Assembly: GCF_016909495.1 (NCBI RefSeq)
Contig: NZ_JAFBFW010000010.1
Coordinates: 1-64,000, forward strand
Direction of reading: 5' to 3'
Source: Pantoea coffeiphila
GTDB taxonomy: Bacteria > Pseudomonadota > Gammaproteobacteria > Enterobacterales > Enterobacteriaceae
DNA: 64,000 nt
The notes below the pieces were generated by a model. The model ran no database searches, was not told the DNA's origin, and saw nothing but the letters and a program-made list of their open reading frames with translations. The translations under genes were made by a program, and so were the position numbers. Shown in pieces: positions 33,001 through 42,178 of this stretch (positions are counted from its first letter, which is position 1; the number at the start of each line of letters is the position of its first letter).

Positions 33001-33106
33001 TCGCGATGTACTTGACCCATCGTAACTTTTAACAATTGATGATTTTGCCAACAGTGACGATTAAGCGATATACTTAAGCTCCCTGTAGCAAACAGACGAA
33101 ATCCCT

Positions 33107-33592
33107 ATGAAATACGATACCTCAGAACTGTGCGACATCTATCACGAAGACGTGAATGTCGTTGAACCGCTCTTCTCAAACTTTGGTGGCCGCACCTCGT
33201 TTGGTGGGCAAATCATTACGGTAAAATGTTTCGAGGACAACGGTCTGCTTTATGATTTGCTGGAGGAAAATGGCCGGGGCCGGATACTGCTGGTTGACGG
33301 CGGCGGTTCCGTGCGTCGTGCGCTGGTTGATGCCGCACTGGCAAGGCTGGCAGTACAGAATGAATGGGAAGGCATTGTGGTCTACGGCTCAGTGCGCCAG
33401 GTAGACGACCTGGAAGAGCTGGATATCGGCATTCAGGCGATTGCTGCCATTCCTGCCGGCGCTGCCGGAGAAGGGATTGGTGAAAGCGATGTGCGCGTTA
33501 ATTTCGGTGGCGTTACCTTCTTCTCTGGCGATCATCTCTACGCCGATAACACCGGTATGATCCTGTCTGAAGACCCGCTCGATCTCGAATAA
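33107..33592 (+). CDS. rraA: regulator of RNase E activity A
   Basis: Binds RNase E and inhibits its cleavage of mRNA. The protein is 161 aa, as in E. coli, with the RraA fold motif [10 protein letters not shown] and [15 protein letters not shown]. Follows menA in the conserved order. Confidence 0.98.
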   Translation: MKYDTSELCDIYHEDVNVVEPLFSNFGGRTSFGGQIITVKCFEDNGLLYDLLEENGRGRILLVDGGGSVRRALVDAALARLAVQNEWEGIVVYGSVRQVDDLEELDIGIQAIAAIPAGAAGEGIGESDVRVNFGGVTFFSGDHLYADNTGMILSEDPLDLE

Positions 33593-33604
33593 CGGATACA
33601 AAAA

Positions 33605-33623
33605 CGGGTGCCGCTGGCACCCG
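33605..33623 (+). terminator. hairpin after rraA
   Basis: CGGGTGCC-GCT-GGCACCCG. No strong T-run follows, so it may be an mRNA-stabilising hairpin instead. A second imperfect hairpin (about 33634-33660, GACTTCACTTT.../AAAGTGAGTC in minus orientation) serves zapB. Confidence 0.6.
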
Positions 33624-33658
33624 CTCTCTGCAGACTCACTTTAATAAAAAGTGAAGTC

Positions 33659-33898
33659 TTACACTTCTTCCATTTTACCCAGCAGCGCACGCAGGCGATC
33701 CTGCCACACGTGCTGCTCTTCCTTTAGCTGCTGGTTTTCACGCACCAGCGCTTCGCTATTACCAGCAGCATGTTGAATTTGCTGATTCAGATTTCCATTC
33801 TGTTCTTTAAGCTCTTCGATCTCCATCTGCAACAGCGTGATGGTATCAATCGCCTGCTGCACTTTTGCTTCCAGTTTCTCGAATACTTCAAATGACAT
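33659..33898 (-). CDS. zapB: cell division factor ZapB
   Basis: 79 aa and entirely coiled coil. Its heptad pattern ([28 protein letters not shown]) and C-terminal LLGKMEEV match E. coli ZapB, which links the Z ring to the chromosome terminus via ZapA and MatP. The start is MSFEVF at 33898; a longer open frame upstream is not conserved. Confidence 0.97.
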   Translation of the reverse strand: MSFEVFEKLEAKVQQAIDTITLLQMEIEELKEQNGNLNQQIQHAAGNSEALVRENQQLKEEQHVWQDRLRALLGKMEEV

Positions 33899-34343
33899 AT
33901 CTATAACCTCTCCTAATCGCAGGGCGCTGATGATGCTAGCCGCAGGGATAAGGAGTGAACCGACATTCCGCGGATAACAACGATTCTTCGATTGTAAGTA
34001 GACGCGCATAGCAAGTCCAGCAGCTAAGCCAGTTGGGGTGCAGTCTGTAACAATTTTCAGCGTAGACCTGGTTTACGTAACATATTCACGCAATAAGGTG
34101 GGGGCGAGGTTAATGAGTTGAACATTTCGTTACCGCTTAAACGCGCAGCATAGTGATTTTAAGCACCCTGAAATACGCGAATTCGCTCATTTTTATGACA
34201 CAGTACACAACTTTTGATTTCGCTATTTCTCGTTTATGCTCGTTAACGATAAATTCACATCAGCCCTACAAAAGACTTGGGCGGCTCAGGGAATGAGAAA
34301 AACGATGATAGTAAACTCTTAACTCGCCTTCAGGAATTTCAAC
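33899..34343. other. 445-bp zapB-glpF intergenic region
   Basis: Holds the glpFK control region: a strong GlpR site at 34235-34254 and a weaker match (14/20) at 34122-34141. A CACAT-containing CRP-like half-site follows the strong operator (about 34254-34259), but no good full CRP palindrome was found. No gene seen. Confidence 0.6.
34235..34254. promoter_or_regulatory. GlpR operator of glpFKX
   Basis: TATGCTCGTTAACGATAAAT agrees with the E. coli glp repressor consensus (WATKYTCGWTAWCGAWMATW) at 19 of 20 positions. It lies about 90 bp before glpF. Confidence 0.8.
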
Positions 34344-35186
34344 ATGAGTCATGCAACAAGCACACTTAAAGGACAATGCATCGCCGAGTTTCTTGGCACC
34401 GCGACCATCCTCTTCTTTGGTGCAGGCTGTGTCGCTGCGTTAAAACTCGCTGGTGCTGCTTTTGGCCAGTGGGAAGTCAGCATCGTGTGGGGTGTCGCCG
34501 TTGCCATGGCGGTCTACCTCAGCGCGGGCATCTCCGGTGCACATCTGAATCCTGCTGTCAGTATTGCCCTGTGGTTATTTGCCAATTTTGAAGGACGTAA
34601 ATTGCTCCCCTACATCATTTCTCAGATAGCCGGCGCGTTCTGCGCGGCTGCGCTGGTGTACGGGCTCTACTACAATTTATTCCTCGACTACGAACAGACT
34701 CATCAGCTGGTACGCGGTAGCGTAGAAAGCCTGGACGTTGCTGGCGTGTTCTCAACCTATCCAAACCCGCATATCAGCGTGGGGCAGGCGTTCCTGGTTG
34801 AAGCCGTGATCACCGCCGTAATGATGGCGCTGATTATGGCCCTGACCGATGACGGCAACGGCCTTCCGCGCGGGCCTCTGGCACCGCTGTTGATTGGTCT
34901 GCTGATTGCCGTGATTGGTGCAGCAATGGGCCCGCTGACTGGATTTGCTCTGAACCCGGCACGTGATTTCGGTCCTAAGCTGTTCGCATCACTCGCAGGC
35001 TGGGGCAGCATGGCCTTCACCGGCGGTCGCGATATTCCTTATTTCCTCGTGCCAATCTTCGGGCCGATGCTCGGTGCAATCGTTGGCGCATTTGGCTACC
35101 GTTCTCTGATTGGCCGCAATCTGCCGGGCCAGACGGCGGTAAAGAAGGATGAAGTGGTGCAGCGCGCTGCACAGCGTAAAGCGTAA
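34344..35186 (+). CDS. glpF: glycerol facilitator (aquaglyceroporin)
   Basis: Inner membrane channel for glycerol. The protein is 280 aa with six membrane segments and two NPA half-helices, HLNPAVS and FALNPARD; the Asp after the second NPA is the glyceroporin signature. First gene of glpFKX. Confidence 0.98.
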   Translation: MSHATSTLKGQCIAEFLGTATILFFGAGCVAALKLAGAAFGQWEVSIVWGVAVAMAVYLSAGISGAHLNPAVSIALWLFANFEGRKLLPYIISQIAGAFCAAALVYGLYYNLFLDYEQTHQLVRGSVESLDVAGVFSTYPNPHISVGQAFLVEAVITAVMMALIMALTDDGNGLPRGPLAPLLIGLLIAVIGAAMGPLTGFALNPARDFGPKLFASLAGWGSMAFTGGRDIPYFLVPIFGPMLGAIVGAFGYRSLIGRNLPGQTAVKKDEVVQRAAQRKA

Positions 35187-35192
35187 TCCTGC

Positions 35193-35214
35193 TATACCCG
35201 CTCCGGCGGGTATA
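35193..35214. repeat. hairpin between glpF and glpK
   Basis: TATACCCGC-TCCG-GCGGGTATA, a perfect 9-bp stem without a T-run; probably an intercistronic mRNA structure. Confidence 0.6.
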
Positions 35215-35240
35215 ACTCTCGAACTCATCAGGAAGACATT

Positions 35241-36752
35241 ATGACCGTAGAAAAAAAATATATCGTCGCACTCGACCAGGGAACTACCAGCTCACGTGCG
35301 GTAATTCTGGATCATGATTCCAACATCGTTGCCGTGTCGCAGCGCGAATTCCAGCAAATTTATCCGAAAGCGGGCTGGGTTGAGCATGATCCGATGGATA
35401 TCTGGGCGTCACAAAGTTCAACCCTGGTTGAAGTGTTGGCACACGCGGACATCCGTTCTGATGAGATCGCCGCCATTGGTATCACCAACCAGCGCGAAAC
35501 CACTATCGTCTGGGATAAAGAAACCGGTAAGCCAATCTATAACGCCATCGTCTGGCAGGACCCGCGTACCGCAGACTACTGCGCAAAACTGAAGAAAGAA
35601 GGCCTGGAAGAGTACATCCAGCACACCACTGGTCTGGTGATTAACCCGTACTTCTCCGGGACCAAAGTGAAGTGGATACTCGATCATGTAGAAGGCTCAC
35701 GTGAACGTGCCCGCCGTGGCGAGCTGCTGTTCGGCACCGTCGATTCCTGGCTGGTGTGGAAAATGACACAGGGACGGGTGCACATCACCGACTTTACTAA
35801 CGCCTCGCGTACCATGATGTTTAACATTCACAAGCTGGAGTGGGATCAGCGCATGCTGGACATCCTCGACATCCCGCGTGAAATGCTGCCTGAAGTGAAA
35901 TCTTCTTCAGAAGTGTACGGCCAGACCAACATCGGTGGTAAAGGTGGTACCCGTATTCCTATCGCCGGTATCGCTGGCGATCAGCAGGCTGCTCTGTACG
36001 GTCAGCTTTGCGTGCAGCCGGGTATGGCGAAAAATACTTACGGCACCGGCTGCTTTATGCTGATGAACACCGGTAAAGAAGCAGTCACCTCAACTCATGG
36101 CCTGCTGACTACCATCGCCTGCGGTCCACGCGGCGAAGTGAACTATGCACTGGAAGGTGCCGTATTTATCGGTGGTGCATCCATTCAGTGGCTGCGTGAC
36201 GAGATGAAGCTGATCAGCGATTCTGCTGATTCAGAATATTTTGCTACCAAGGTGAAGGATTCCAACGGCGTCTACATGGTTCCGGCCTTTACCGGCCTGG
36301 GCGCACCGTACTGGGACCCGTATGCACGCGGCGCGATCTTCGGTCTGACCCGTGGAGCAAATGCCAACCACATTATTCGCGCCACGCTGGAATCTATCGC
36401 TTATCAGACTCGCGACGTGCTGGAAGCCATGCAGAATGACGCCAATACCCGCCTGCAGTCGCTGCGTGTGGACGGCGGTGCCGTTGCCAATAACTTCCTG
36501 ATGCAGTTCCAGTCGGATATCCTGGGCACCCGCGTTGAGCGCCCTGAAGTTCGTGAAGTGACCGCATTGGGTGCCGCGTATCTGGCAGGACTGGCGGTAG
36601 GCTTCTGGCAGGATCTGGAAGAGGTTCGCGCCAAGTCGGTTATCGAGCGTGAATTCCGCCCTGGCATCGAAACCACCCAGCGTAACGTGCTTTACGCGGG
36701 CTGGAAGAAAGCCGTTGCCCGCGCTCAGGCGTGGGAAGATCAGGACAACTAA
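35241..36752 (+). CDS. glpK: glycerol kinase
   Basis: Phosphorylates glycerol to glycerol-3-phosphate, trapping what GlpF admits. The protein is 503 aa. The FGGY-family N-terminal motif DQGTTSSRA is present, as are the central [14 protein letters not shown] segment and the C-terminal [14 protein letters not shown] motif. Co-transcribed with glpF. Confidence 0.99.
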   Translation: MTVEKKYIVALDQGTTSSRAVILDHDSNIVAVSQREFQQIYPKAGWVEHDPMDIWASQSSTLVEVLAHADIRSDEIAAIGITNQRETTIVWDKETGKPIYNAIVWQDPRTADYCAKLKKEGLEEYIQHTTGLVINPYFSGTKVKWILDHVEGSRERARRGELLFGTVDSWLVWKMTQGRVHITDFTNASRTMMFNIHKLEWDQRMLDILDIPREMLPEVKSSSEVYGQTNIGGKGGTRIPIAGIAGDQQAALYGQLCVQPGMAKNTYGTGCFMLMNTGKEAVTSTHGLLTTIACGPRGEVNYALEGAVFIGGASIQWLRDEMKLISDSADSEYFATKVKDSNGVYMVPAFTGLGAPYWDPYARGAIFGLTRGANANHIIRATLESIAYQTRDVLEAMQNDANTRLQSLRVDGGAVANNFLMQFQSDILGTRVERPEVREVTALGAAYLAGLAVGFWQDLEEVRAKSVIEREFRPGIETTQRNVLYAGWKKAVARAQAWEDQDN

Positions 36753-36762
36753 GGATTTACCC

Positions 36763-36785
36763 GCCCGCAGTCGCCGACTGCGGGC
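36763..36785. repeat. hairpin between glpK and glpX
   Basis: GCCCGCAGT-CGCCG-ACTGCGGGC, a perfect 9-bp stem without a clear T-run. Confidence 0.6.
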
Positions 36786-36845
36786 ACCTCCTCCCCTCCC
36801 CGCCTGTGATAAACTTCCCGCCTCATCACTTTTCCGAGGCACGTC

Positions 36846-37856
36846 ATGAAACGAGAACTGGCAATTGAATTTTCACGCGTAACCGAAGCGGCGGCGCTGG
36901 CTGGCTATAAATGGCTGGGGCGCGGTGACAAGAATGCGGCCGATGGCGCGGCGGTACACGCCATGCGCATCATGCTTAACAAGGTGGATATTGACGGTCA
37001 GATCGTGATTGGCGAAGGGGAAATTGATGAAGCGCCGATGCTGTACATCGGCGAAAAAGTGGGCAGTGGCAGTGGCGATGCGGTGGATATTGCCGTTGAT
37101 CCGATCGAAGGTACGCGTATGACGGCCCTGGGCCAGGCGAACGCACTGGCGGTGCTGGCGGTCGGCGATAAAGGCACCTTCCTGCATGCCCCCGATATGT
37201 ATATGGAAAAGCTGGTTGTCGGCCCCGGCGCGAAAGGCGCTATCGACCTGAACCTTCCGCTGGAAGAGAACCTGCAGCGTATTGCTACCGCGCTCGACAA
37301 GCCGCTCAGCGAGCTGACCGTCACGCTGCTGGCGAAGCCGCGCCACGATGCGGTGATTGCCCGCCTCCAGCAGCTTGGTGTACGCGTATTCACCTTCCCG
37401 GATGGCGATGTAGCAGCATCAATCCTTACCTGCATGCCGGACAGCGAAGTAGACGTGATGTACGGTATCGGCGGCGCGCCGGAGGGCGTGATCTCTGCGG
37501 CAGTGATCCGCGCACTGGATGGCGATATGCAGGGCCGTTTACTGGCTCGTCATGAGGTGAAAGGCGATACGGCGGAAAACCGTCGTCTGGGCGAGCAGGA
37601 AGTTCAGCGCTGCCATGAAATGGGCATTGATGCCGGGAAAGTATTGCTGCTCGATCAGATGGCGCGCAACGATAACGTGATCTTTTCTGCCACCGGCATC
37701 ACCAGCGGCGATCTGCTGAAGGGCATCACCCGGAAAGGCAATATGGCGACCACCGAAACGCTGCTGATCCGCGGTAAATCTCGCACCATTCGCCGTATCC
37801 AGTCCATTCACTATCTCGACCGTAAAGACGACAATCTTCATCCATTTATTCTGTAA
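36846..37856 (+). CDS. glpX: fructose-1,6-bisphosphatase class II
   Basis: Gluconeogenic phosphatase. The protein is 336 aa, as in E. coli. The metal-binding DPIEGT motif and GEGEIDEAPML loop are intact. Third gene of the glpFKX operon, connecting glycerol use to hexose synthesis. Confidence 0.98.
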   Translation: MKRELAIEFSRVTEAAALAGYKWLGRGDKNAADGAAVHAMRIMLNKVDIDGQIVIGEGEIDEAPMLYIGEKVGSGSGDAVDIAVDPIEGTRMTALGQANALAVLAVGDKGTFLHAPDMYMEKLVVGPGAKGAIDLNLPLEENLQRIATALDKPLSELTVTLLAKPRHDAVIARLQQLGVRVFTFPDGDVAASILTCMPDSEVDVMYGIGGAPEGVISAAVIRALDGDMQGRLLARHEVKGDTAENRRLGEQEVQRCHEMGIDAGKVLLLDQMARNDNVIFSATGITSGDLLKGITRKGNMATTETLLIRGKSRTIRRIQSIHYLDRKDDNLHPFIL

Positions 37857-37863
37857 TTCACTC

Positions 37864-37895
37864 GCCGGGGCCAGCCGCTGATTGCTGGCTCCGGC
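37864..37895. terminator. hairpin between glpX and emrD
   Basis: GCCGGGGCCAGC / GCTGGCTCCGGC with an 8-base loop, one mismatch; between convergent genes. Confidence 0.6.
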
Positions 37896-37910
37896 GTTGC
37901 TGGTTTAGCG

Positions 37911-39089
37911 TCAAACGGTCTGCGGCTCCGGACGCTTCGACAGCGGCAGCCAGCAGAACAGAATTAACAGCGAAGTCGCAAACATCAACATCCCGAGGCT
38001 GAACTGCCCGTTTTGCGGCAGCAGCGCAGAAAGCCAGGCAGTCAGCCCCGATCCCAGATTCTGCAACCCACCGACCAGCGCACCGGCAGTGCCCGCCATA
38101 TAGGGCCAGGGCTCCATCGCTCCGGTTGTGGCCAGCGGAAACAGCATGCCTGCGCCAAAGAAAAACAGTGAAGCGGGCACAATCAGCGTCCACAGATTCA
38201 TCACGCCCAGCCAGCCGGGGAGCCACATCAGTACGCCTGCCAGCAGGCAGCTGTTCACCGCATACCACATAATGGTGGTGAAGGGCTTATCGCTTTTACC
38301 GGCAAACCAGGCGCCAAAAAACGCCGCCGGCAGCGGCAGGATAAACAGCAAACTGACGGCGAAGCTGCTCATTCCCAGAACGCCGCCCATCAATACGCCG
38401 CAGCTGGCTTCAAATACCGCAATACCGGCCAGCGCACCGATCAGAATTACCAGATAGCGTACAAAGCTGCTGTCGGCCAGCAGGGGACGATAGCGTGAAA
38501 ATAGCGGGCGAGGCTGCACGGTCTGCGGGCGTGTTTCCGGCATCCATCGCAGAATGGCGCAGCTGACCATCAGGCACAGCAGCAGGAGAAACGCAAAGCA
38601 CGCCTGCCAACCGAACAGCCGGGTCAGTCCTGCACCGATTAGGGGAGCGATCAGCGGGCTTATAAGGATACCCATATTTAACAGGCTGTTGGCATGGCGC
38701 AGCGCCCTGCCCTCATACAGATCGCGCGGCATGGTCCGTGCCATTACGCCCGCCACCCCCGTCCCCAGCCCCTGGATCGCCGCCCCCAGCACCAGCCCGT
38801 TCAGGCTGTGCGCCAGCAAAGCCGTCAGCGAGCCGAGGATAAATATCCCCATACCGAGCAGAACCACCGGCCGTCGGCCAATACTGTCCGAGAGCGGGCC
38901 ATAAAACAGCTGAGAGGCACCGTAGGTCATCAGATATGCCGCCATCACCCGCTGAACGGCACCGTCGCCAACATGAAATGCCGCCGCAATGGTGGACATC
39001 GCCGGAACATAAATAGTCTGCGCCATTTGTCCAACCGCCAGCAGGGCAATCAACATCACTAACAGATGTCCATTTTCAATCTTTTTCAT
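37911..39089 (-). CDS. emrD: multidrug MFS efflux pump EmrD
   Basis: Inner membrane drug/H+ antiporter of the DHA1 group, 392 aa with 12 hydrophobic segments. The GQMAQTIYVPAM segment, LFYGPLSDSIGRRPV motif A and VMARTMPRDLYE are very close to E. coli EmrD, as is FFFGAGMLFPLATTGAMEP. In E. coli emrD lies elsewhere; here it is inserted between glpX and fpr on the opposite strand. Confidence 0.92.
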   Translation of the reverse strand: MKKIENGHLLVMLIALLAVGQMAQTIYVPAMSTIAAAFHVGDGAVQRVMAAYLMTYGASQLFYGPLSDSIGRRPVVLLGMGIFILGSLTALLAHSLNGLVLGAAIQGLGTGVAGVMARTMPRDLYEGRALRHANSLLNMGILISPLIAPLIGAGLTRLFGWQACFAFLLLLCLMVSCAILRWMPETRPQTVQPRPLFSRYRPLLADSSFVRYLVILIGALAGIAVFEASCGVLMGGVLGMSSFAVSLLFILPLPAAFFGAWFAGKSDKPFTTIMWYAVNSCLLAGVLMWLPGWLGVMNLWTLIVPASLFFFGAGMLFPLATTGAMEPWPYMAGTAGALVGGLQNLGSGLTAWLSALLPQNGQFSLGMLMFATSLLILFCWLPLSKRPEPQTV

Positions 39090-39397
39090 CGCGCCATATC
39101 AGTATAAATAACGGTAAAATTTTTCGTATCCAGAGGATCAGACAAATGGATACGCTCATTGCCGGAGAAAATATCAGGAATGGATGACAAAGCGAGGACT
39201 GAACCCAAAATAAGCCACCTGCACCTGTCACTAAAATCGGGCGCAGCTGTAAAACAATTTTTACGCTAAGGTAAATTCGTGCGCATACTTTGTTTATACG
39301 AGCTTTACCGCCGCCGGAAACTGGAAAAACCACTCACAGCTGACGAAGATAGCCGCAGAGAAGCCAATCCTGCCGCAACTGAGTTAAGGAGTTTGTT
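39090..39397. other. 308-bp emrD-fpr divergent promoter region
   Basis: Contains an 8-bp inverted repeat CGTATCCA...TGGATACG (39125-39132 and 39147-39154) near emrD, suitable as an operator. E. coli fpr is SoxS-activated; I could not confidently place a soxbox. A hydrophobic minus-strand frame spanning this region overlaps emrD and is judged not real. Confidence 0.5.
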
Positions 39398-40144
39398 ATG
39401 GCCGCCTGGGTCAACGCCCGAGTAGAAAAAGTGACGAACTGGACGGAGAGCCTGTTCAGTATCATTGTGACCGCCCCCATCGACCCCTTTACCGCCGGTC
39501 AGTACGCCAAGCTGTCGCTGGAAGTTAACGGTGAACGCGTGGTTCGCGCCTATTCCTTTGTGAATGCACCGAGTAATAAAAATCTTGAGTTCTATCTGGT
39601 GCTGGTTCCTGAGGGTAAGCTCAGCCCGCTACTGTATGCGCTGAAGCCGGGTGATGAGGTAATGATTACCCAGGACGCGCAGGGCTTTTTTGTTATCGAA
39701 GAAATTCCGCAATGCGATACGCTGTGGATGCTGGCAACAGGTACCGCCATTGGCCCTTATCTGTCGATTTTAGAAGAAGGGAAAGGGCTGGATCGCTTTA
39801 AGAATATCGTACTGCTTCATGCCGCGCGCTACGCCCGGGATTTGAGCTATCTGCCGCAGATGCAGCAGCTACAGCAGCGCTATAACGGCCAGCTGCAGAT
39901 TCAAACGGTAGTGAGTCGTGAAGAAGCCGAAGGCTCGCTGACCGGCAGGGTGCCGGCACTGATTGCCAGCGGCCAGCTGGAGGCCGCAACCGGCCTGAAA
40001 ATCGATGCTGAGTCGAGCCACGTCATGCTGTGCGGTAACCCGGAGATGGTAAAAGACACCCAGCAGCTGTTGAAAGATACGCGCGGAATGCGCAAGCACT
40101 TCAAGCGTAAACCGGGCCACATGACCAGCGAACACTACTGGTAA
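39398..40144 (+). CDS. fpr: ferredoxin/flavodoxin--NADP+ reductase
   Basis: FAD enzyme that reduces flavodoxin and ferredoxin with NADPH. The protein is 248 aa. The FAD-binding RAYSFVNAPS motif, the NADP-binding GTAIGPYLSIL motif and the C-terminal ...TSEHYW aromatic end typical of bacterial Fpr are present. AAGGAG precedes the ATG. Confidence 0.98.
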   Translation: MAAWVNARVEKVTNWTESLFSIIVTAPIDPFTAGQYAKLSLEVNGERVVRAYSFVNAPSNKNLEFYLVLVPEGKLSPLLYALKPGDEVMITQDAQGFFVIEEIPQCDTLWMLATGTAIGPYLSILEEGKGLDRFKNIVLLHAARYARDLSYLPQMQQLQQRYNGQLQIQTVVSREEAEGSLTGRVPALIASGQLEAATGLKIDAESSHVMLCGNPEMVKDTQQLLKDTRGMRKHFKRKPGHMTSEHYW

Positions 40145-40579
40145 TCAGGCTGTTCCACGGCGCAGGAACACCACATACTGCGCCGTCTTACCGTAACGGT
40201 TATCGCCATCCGTACCGCGGAAGAAGCCAAGTTCAACCATCATGCTGACCAGAATCAGCGTGGGGATAAAACGCCCCACCAGCCACTGCGCATCGGCCGG
40301 CAGCATCGACCAGTTACCGGCCATCAGCACCCACGCGAGGATCAGCAGCAGCGCCCACTGGCCGCCCTTGTTGCGGTCGTGTAATCGTTTCACCAGCACT
40401 GCGCTGACCGGCCACAGCAGCGCCACCACGCAAAATGCCGCCAGTTGCATATCCATCAAACCGTTACCGGCAAGACTAAACAACAGCGTCAATAGCAGTA
40501 TCCAGACCACCTGCCAGATCCAGAAATCCCGCCGCCTGAGACGGCCACGAAACGAGAAACACCATTGTTGTAGAGTCAT
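40145..40579 (-). CDS. yiiR: DUF805 family membrane protein YiiR
   Basis: 144 aa with four hydrophobic segments, starting with the family's FSFRGRLRRRDFW motif and containing VKRLHDRNKGGW-like GGQWALL. Function unknown. Its stop codon abuts that of convergent fpr with no gap. E. coli yiiR also lies near fpr. Confidence 0.9.
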   Translation of the reverse strand: MTLQQWCFSFRGRLRRRDFWIWQVVWILLLTLLFSLAGNGLMDMQLAAFCVVALLWPVSAVLVKRLHDRNKGGQWALLLILAWVLMAGNWSMLPADAQWLVGRFIPTLILVSMMVELGFFRGTDGDNRYGKTAQYVVFLRRGTA

Positions 40580-40668
40580 TATTTTTCCCAGTGTCAGGGT
40601 GCCCTTTGACTTTTCCAGTCATTGTCCGTTTTAATCTTGAGCAGAGTTTACTGGTTAGGGCCATGAAA

Positions 40669-41262
40669 ATGAATCAAGCGATCTGGGCAGCGATTATCCT
40701 GCTGACCACACTGAACATCGCTACAGCAAAAGCCGATCCCGATCCTCAGGACCGGGCAGAACATATGCCTGCGGCACCCTATCTGCAAATGGGGGCCCCA
40801 ACCTTTGATATGACCATTGGCCAGTTTCGTGAAAAATATAATGCTGCCAACGCAACGTTACCGTTAGGTGAATATCGCGCAATTGACACACCCGATGATA
40901 AAAGCAATCTGACCCGTGCCGCCAGTAAGATCAACGAAAATCTTTACGCGTCCACGGCACTTGAACACGGCAGCGGGAAAATCAAAACGCTACAGCTCAC
41001 CTGGCTACCCATACCCGGGCCGGAACAGAAAGCCGCGCGGGAAAAGGCACTGGCCTATATGGCGGCGTTTGTGCGGTTCTTTGAACCGATGCTCAGCGAT
41101 GAACAAAGTCAGAAACGGGTGAACGATCTGCTGGCGAAAGGCAAGAATTCGCGATATTACCAACAGACGGAGGGGGCGTTGCGCTACATTGTGGCGGATA
41201 ACGGCGAAAAGGGGCTTACTTTCGCGATCGAACCGCTAAAACTGGCTCTCGCGGCCCCCTGA
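40669..41262 (+). CDS. yiiQ: YiiQ family (DUF1454) periplasmic protein
   Basis: 197 aa with a signal peptide (about residues 1-22, ending ATAKA). Conserved LTRAASKINENLYASTALE segment and EGALRYIVADNGEKGLTFA end match E. coli YiiQ. Function unknown. I chose the ATG at 40669 because AGGG lies eight bases upstream; the ATG at 40663 is only two bases from it. Precedes tpiA, as in E. coli. Confidence 0.9.
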   Translation: MNQAIWAAIILLTTLNIATAKADPDPQDRAEHMPAAPYLQMGAPTFDMTIGQFREKYNAANATLPLGEYRAIDTPDDKSNLTRAASKINENLYASTALEHGSGKIKTLQLTWLPIPGPEQKAAREKALAYMAAFVRFFEPMLSDEQSQKRVNDLLAKGKNSRYYQQTEGALRYIVADNGEKGLTFAIEPLKLALAAP

Positions 41263-41379
41263 ATCGATTCATGCAAACGATGACGAAAAGCAAAGCCTTT
41301 CGCATATTTGATCTCTATACTGTCGGCAGACAACGCTGCCTGCCGGCAGCTTTAATACTCTCTAAGCGTGGAGGATACA

Positions 41380-42147
41380 ATGCGACATCCATTAGTGATG
41401 GGTAACTGGAAACTGAACGGTAGCAAGCACATGGTCAATGAGCTGATCGCCGGTCTGCGTAACGAACTGAGCGGTGTTGACGGTTGTGGCGTGGCAATTG
41501 CCCCACCGGCGATCTATCTGGATCAGGCAAAACATGCCATTTCCGGTAGCCATATCGTACTGGGTGCGCAGAACGTTGACGTGAACCTGTCAGGTGCGTT
41601 CACCGGCGAAACCTCTGCCGACATGCTGAAAGATATCGGTGCGCAGTACATCATTATCGGTCACTCTGAGCGTCGTACCTATCACGCCGAGAGCGACGAA
41701 TTCATTGCTAAAAAATTCGCCATCGTGAAAGCGGCAGGCCTGGTGCCAGTTCTGTGCATCGGTGAAACCGACGCTGAAAACGAAGCGGGCAAAACCGAAG
41801 AAGTTTGCGCTCGTCAGATCGACGCGGTGCTGAAAACTCAGGGCGCTGAAGCCTTCAACGGCGCGGTTATCGCCTATGAGCCAGTATGGGCCATCGGTAC
41901 CGGCAAATCAGCCACCCCTGAGCAGGCTCAGGCGGTACACAAGTTCATCCGTGACCATATCGCGAAGCAGGATGCGGCCGTGGCAGCACAGGTCATCATC
42001 CAGTACGGCGGTTCCGTTAACGATAAAAACGCAGCAGAGCTGTTCGGTCAGCCGGACATCGACGGCGCGCTGGTTGGCGGTGCATCGCTGAAAGCCGACG
42101 CGTTCGCGGTTATCGTGAAAGCCGCTGCCGCAGCGAAAAAAGCCTGA
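41380..42147 (+). CDS. tpiA: triosephosphate isomerase
   Basis: Glycolytic enzyme, 255 aa, as in E. coli. Catalytic Lys in GNWKLNG, His in IGHSERR and Glu in [11 protein letters not shown]; phosphate loop YGGSVN. GGAGG precedes the ATG by six bases. Confidence 0.99.
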   Translation: MRHPLVMGNWKLNGSKHMVNELIAGLRNELSGVDGCGVAIAPPAIYLDQAKHAISGSHIVLGAQNVDVNLSGAFTGETSADMLKDIGAQYIIIGHSERRTYHAESDEFIAKKFAIVKAAGLVPVLCIGETDAENEAGKTEEVCARQIDAVLKTQGAEAFNGAVIAYEPVWAIGTGKSATPEQAQAVHKFIRDHIAKQDAAVAAQVIIQYGGSVNDKNAAELFGQPDIDGALVGGASLKADAFAVIVKAAAAAKKA

Positions 42148-42152
42148 TCCTC

Positions 42153-42176
42153 ATCCCTGCCCTTCGGGGCAGGGAT
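42153..42176. terminator. UUCG-loop terminator after tpiA
   Basis: ATCCCTGCCC-TTCG-GGGCAGGGAT: a perfect 10-bp stem closed by an ultrastable UUCG loop, immediately before the end of the convergent MocR gene. The T-run is weak. Confidence 0.8.
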
Positions 42177-42178
42177 AG

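Noticed and set aside
34122..34141. Second GlpR operator upstream of glpF
   Set aside because: Matches only about 14 of 20 consensus positions; mentioned in the intergenic entry but not called as a site.
39230..39310. Possible soxbox/marbox before fpr
   Set aside because: Only partial matches (for example GCGCATACTTTGTTTA); not good enough to call despite the known SoxS control of E. coli fpr.
39076..39333. 85-codon hydrophobic minus-strand frame upstream of emrD
   Set aside because: Overlaps the emrD start, lacks a ribosome site and family features; likely chance in promoter DNA.
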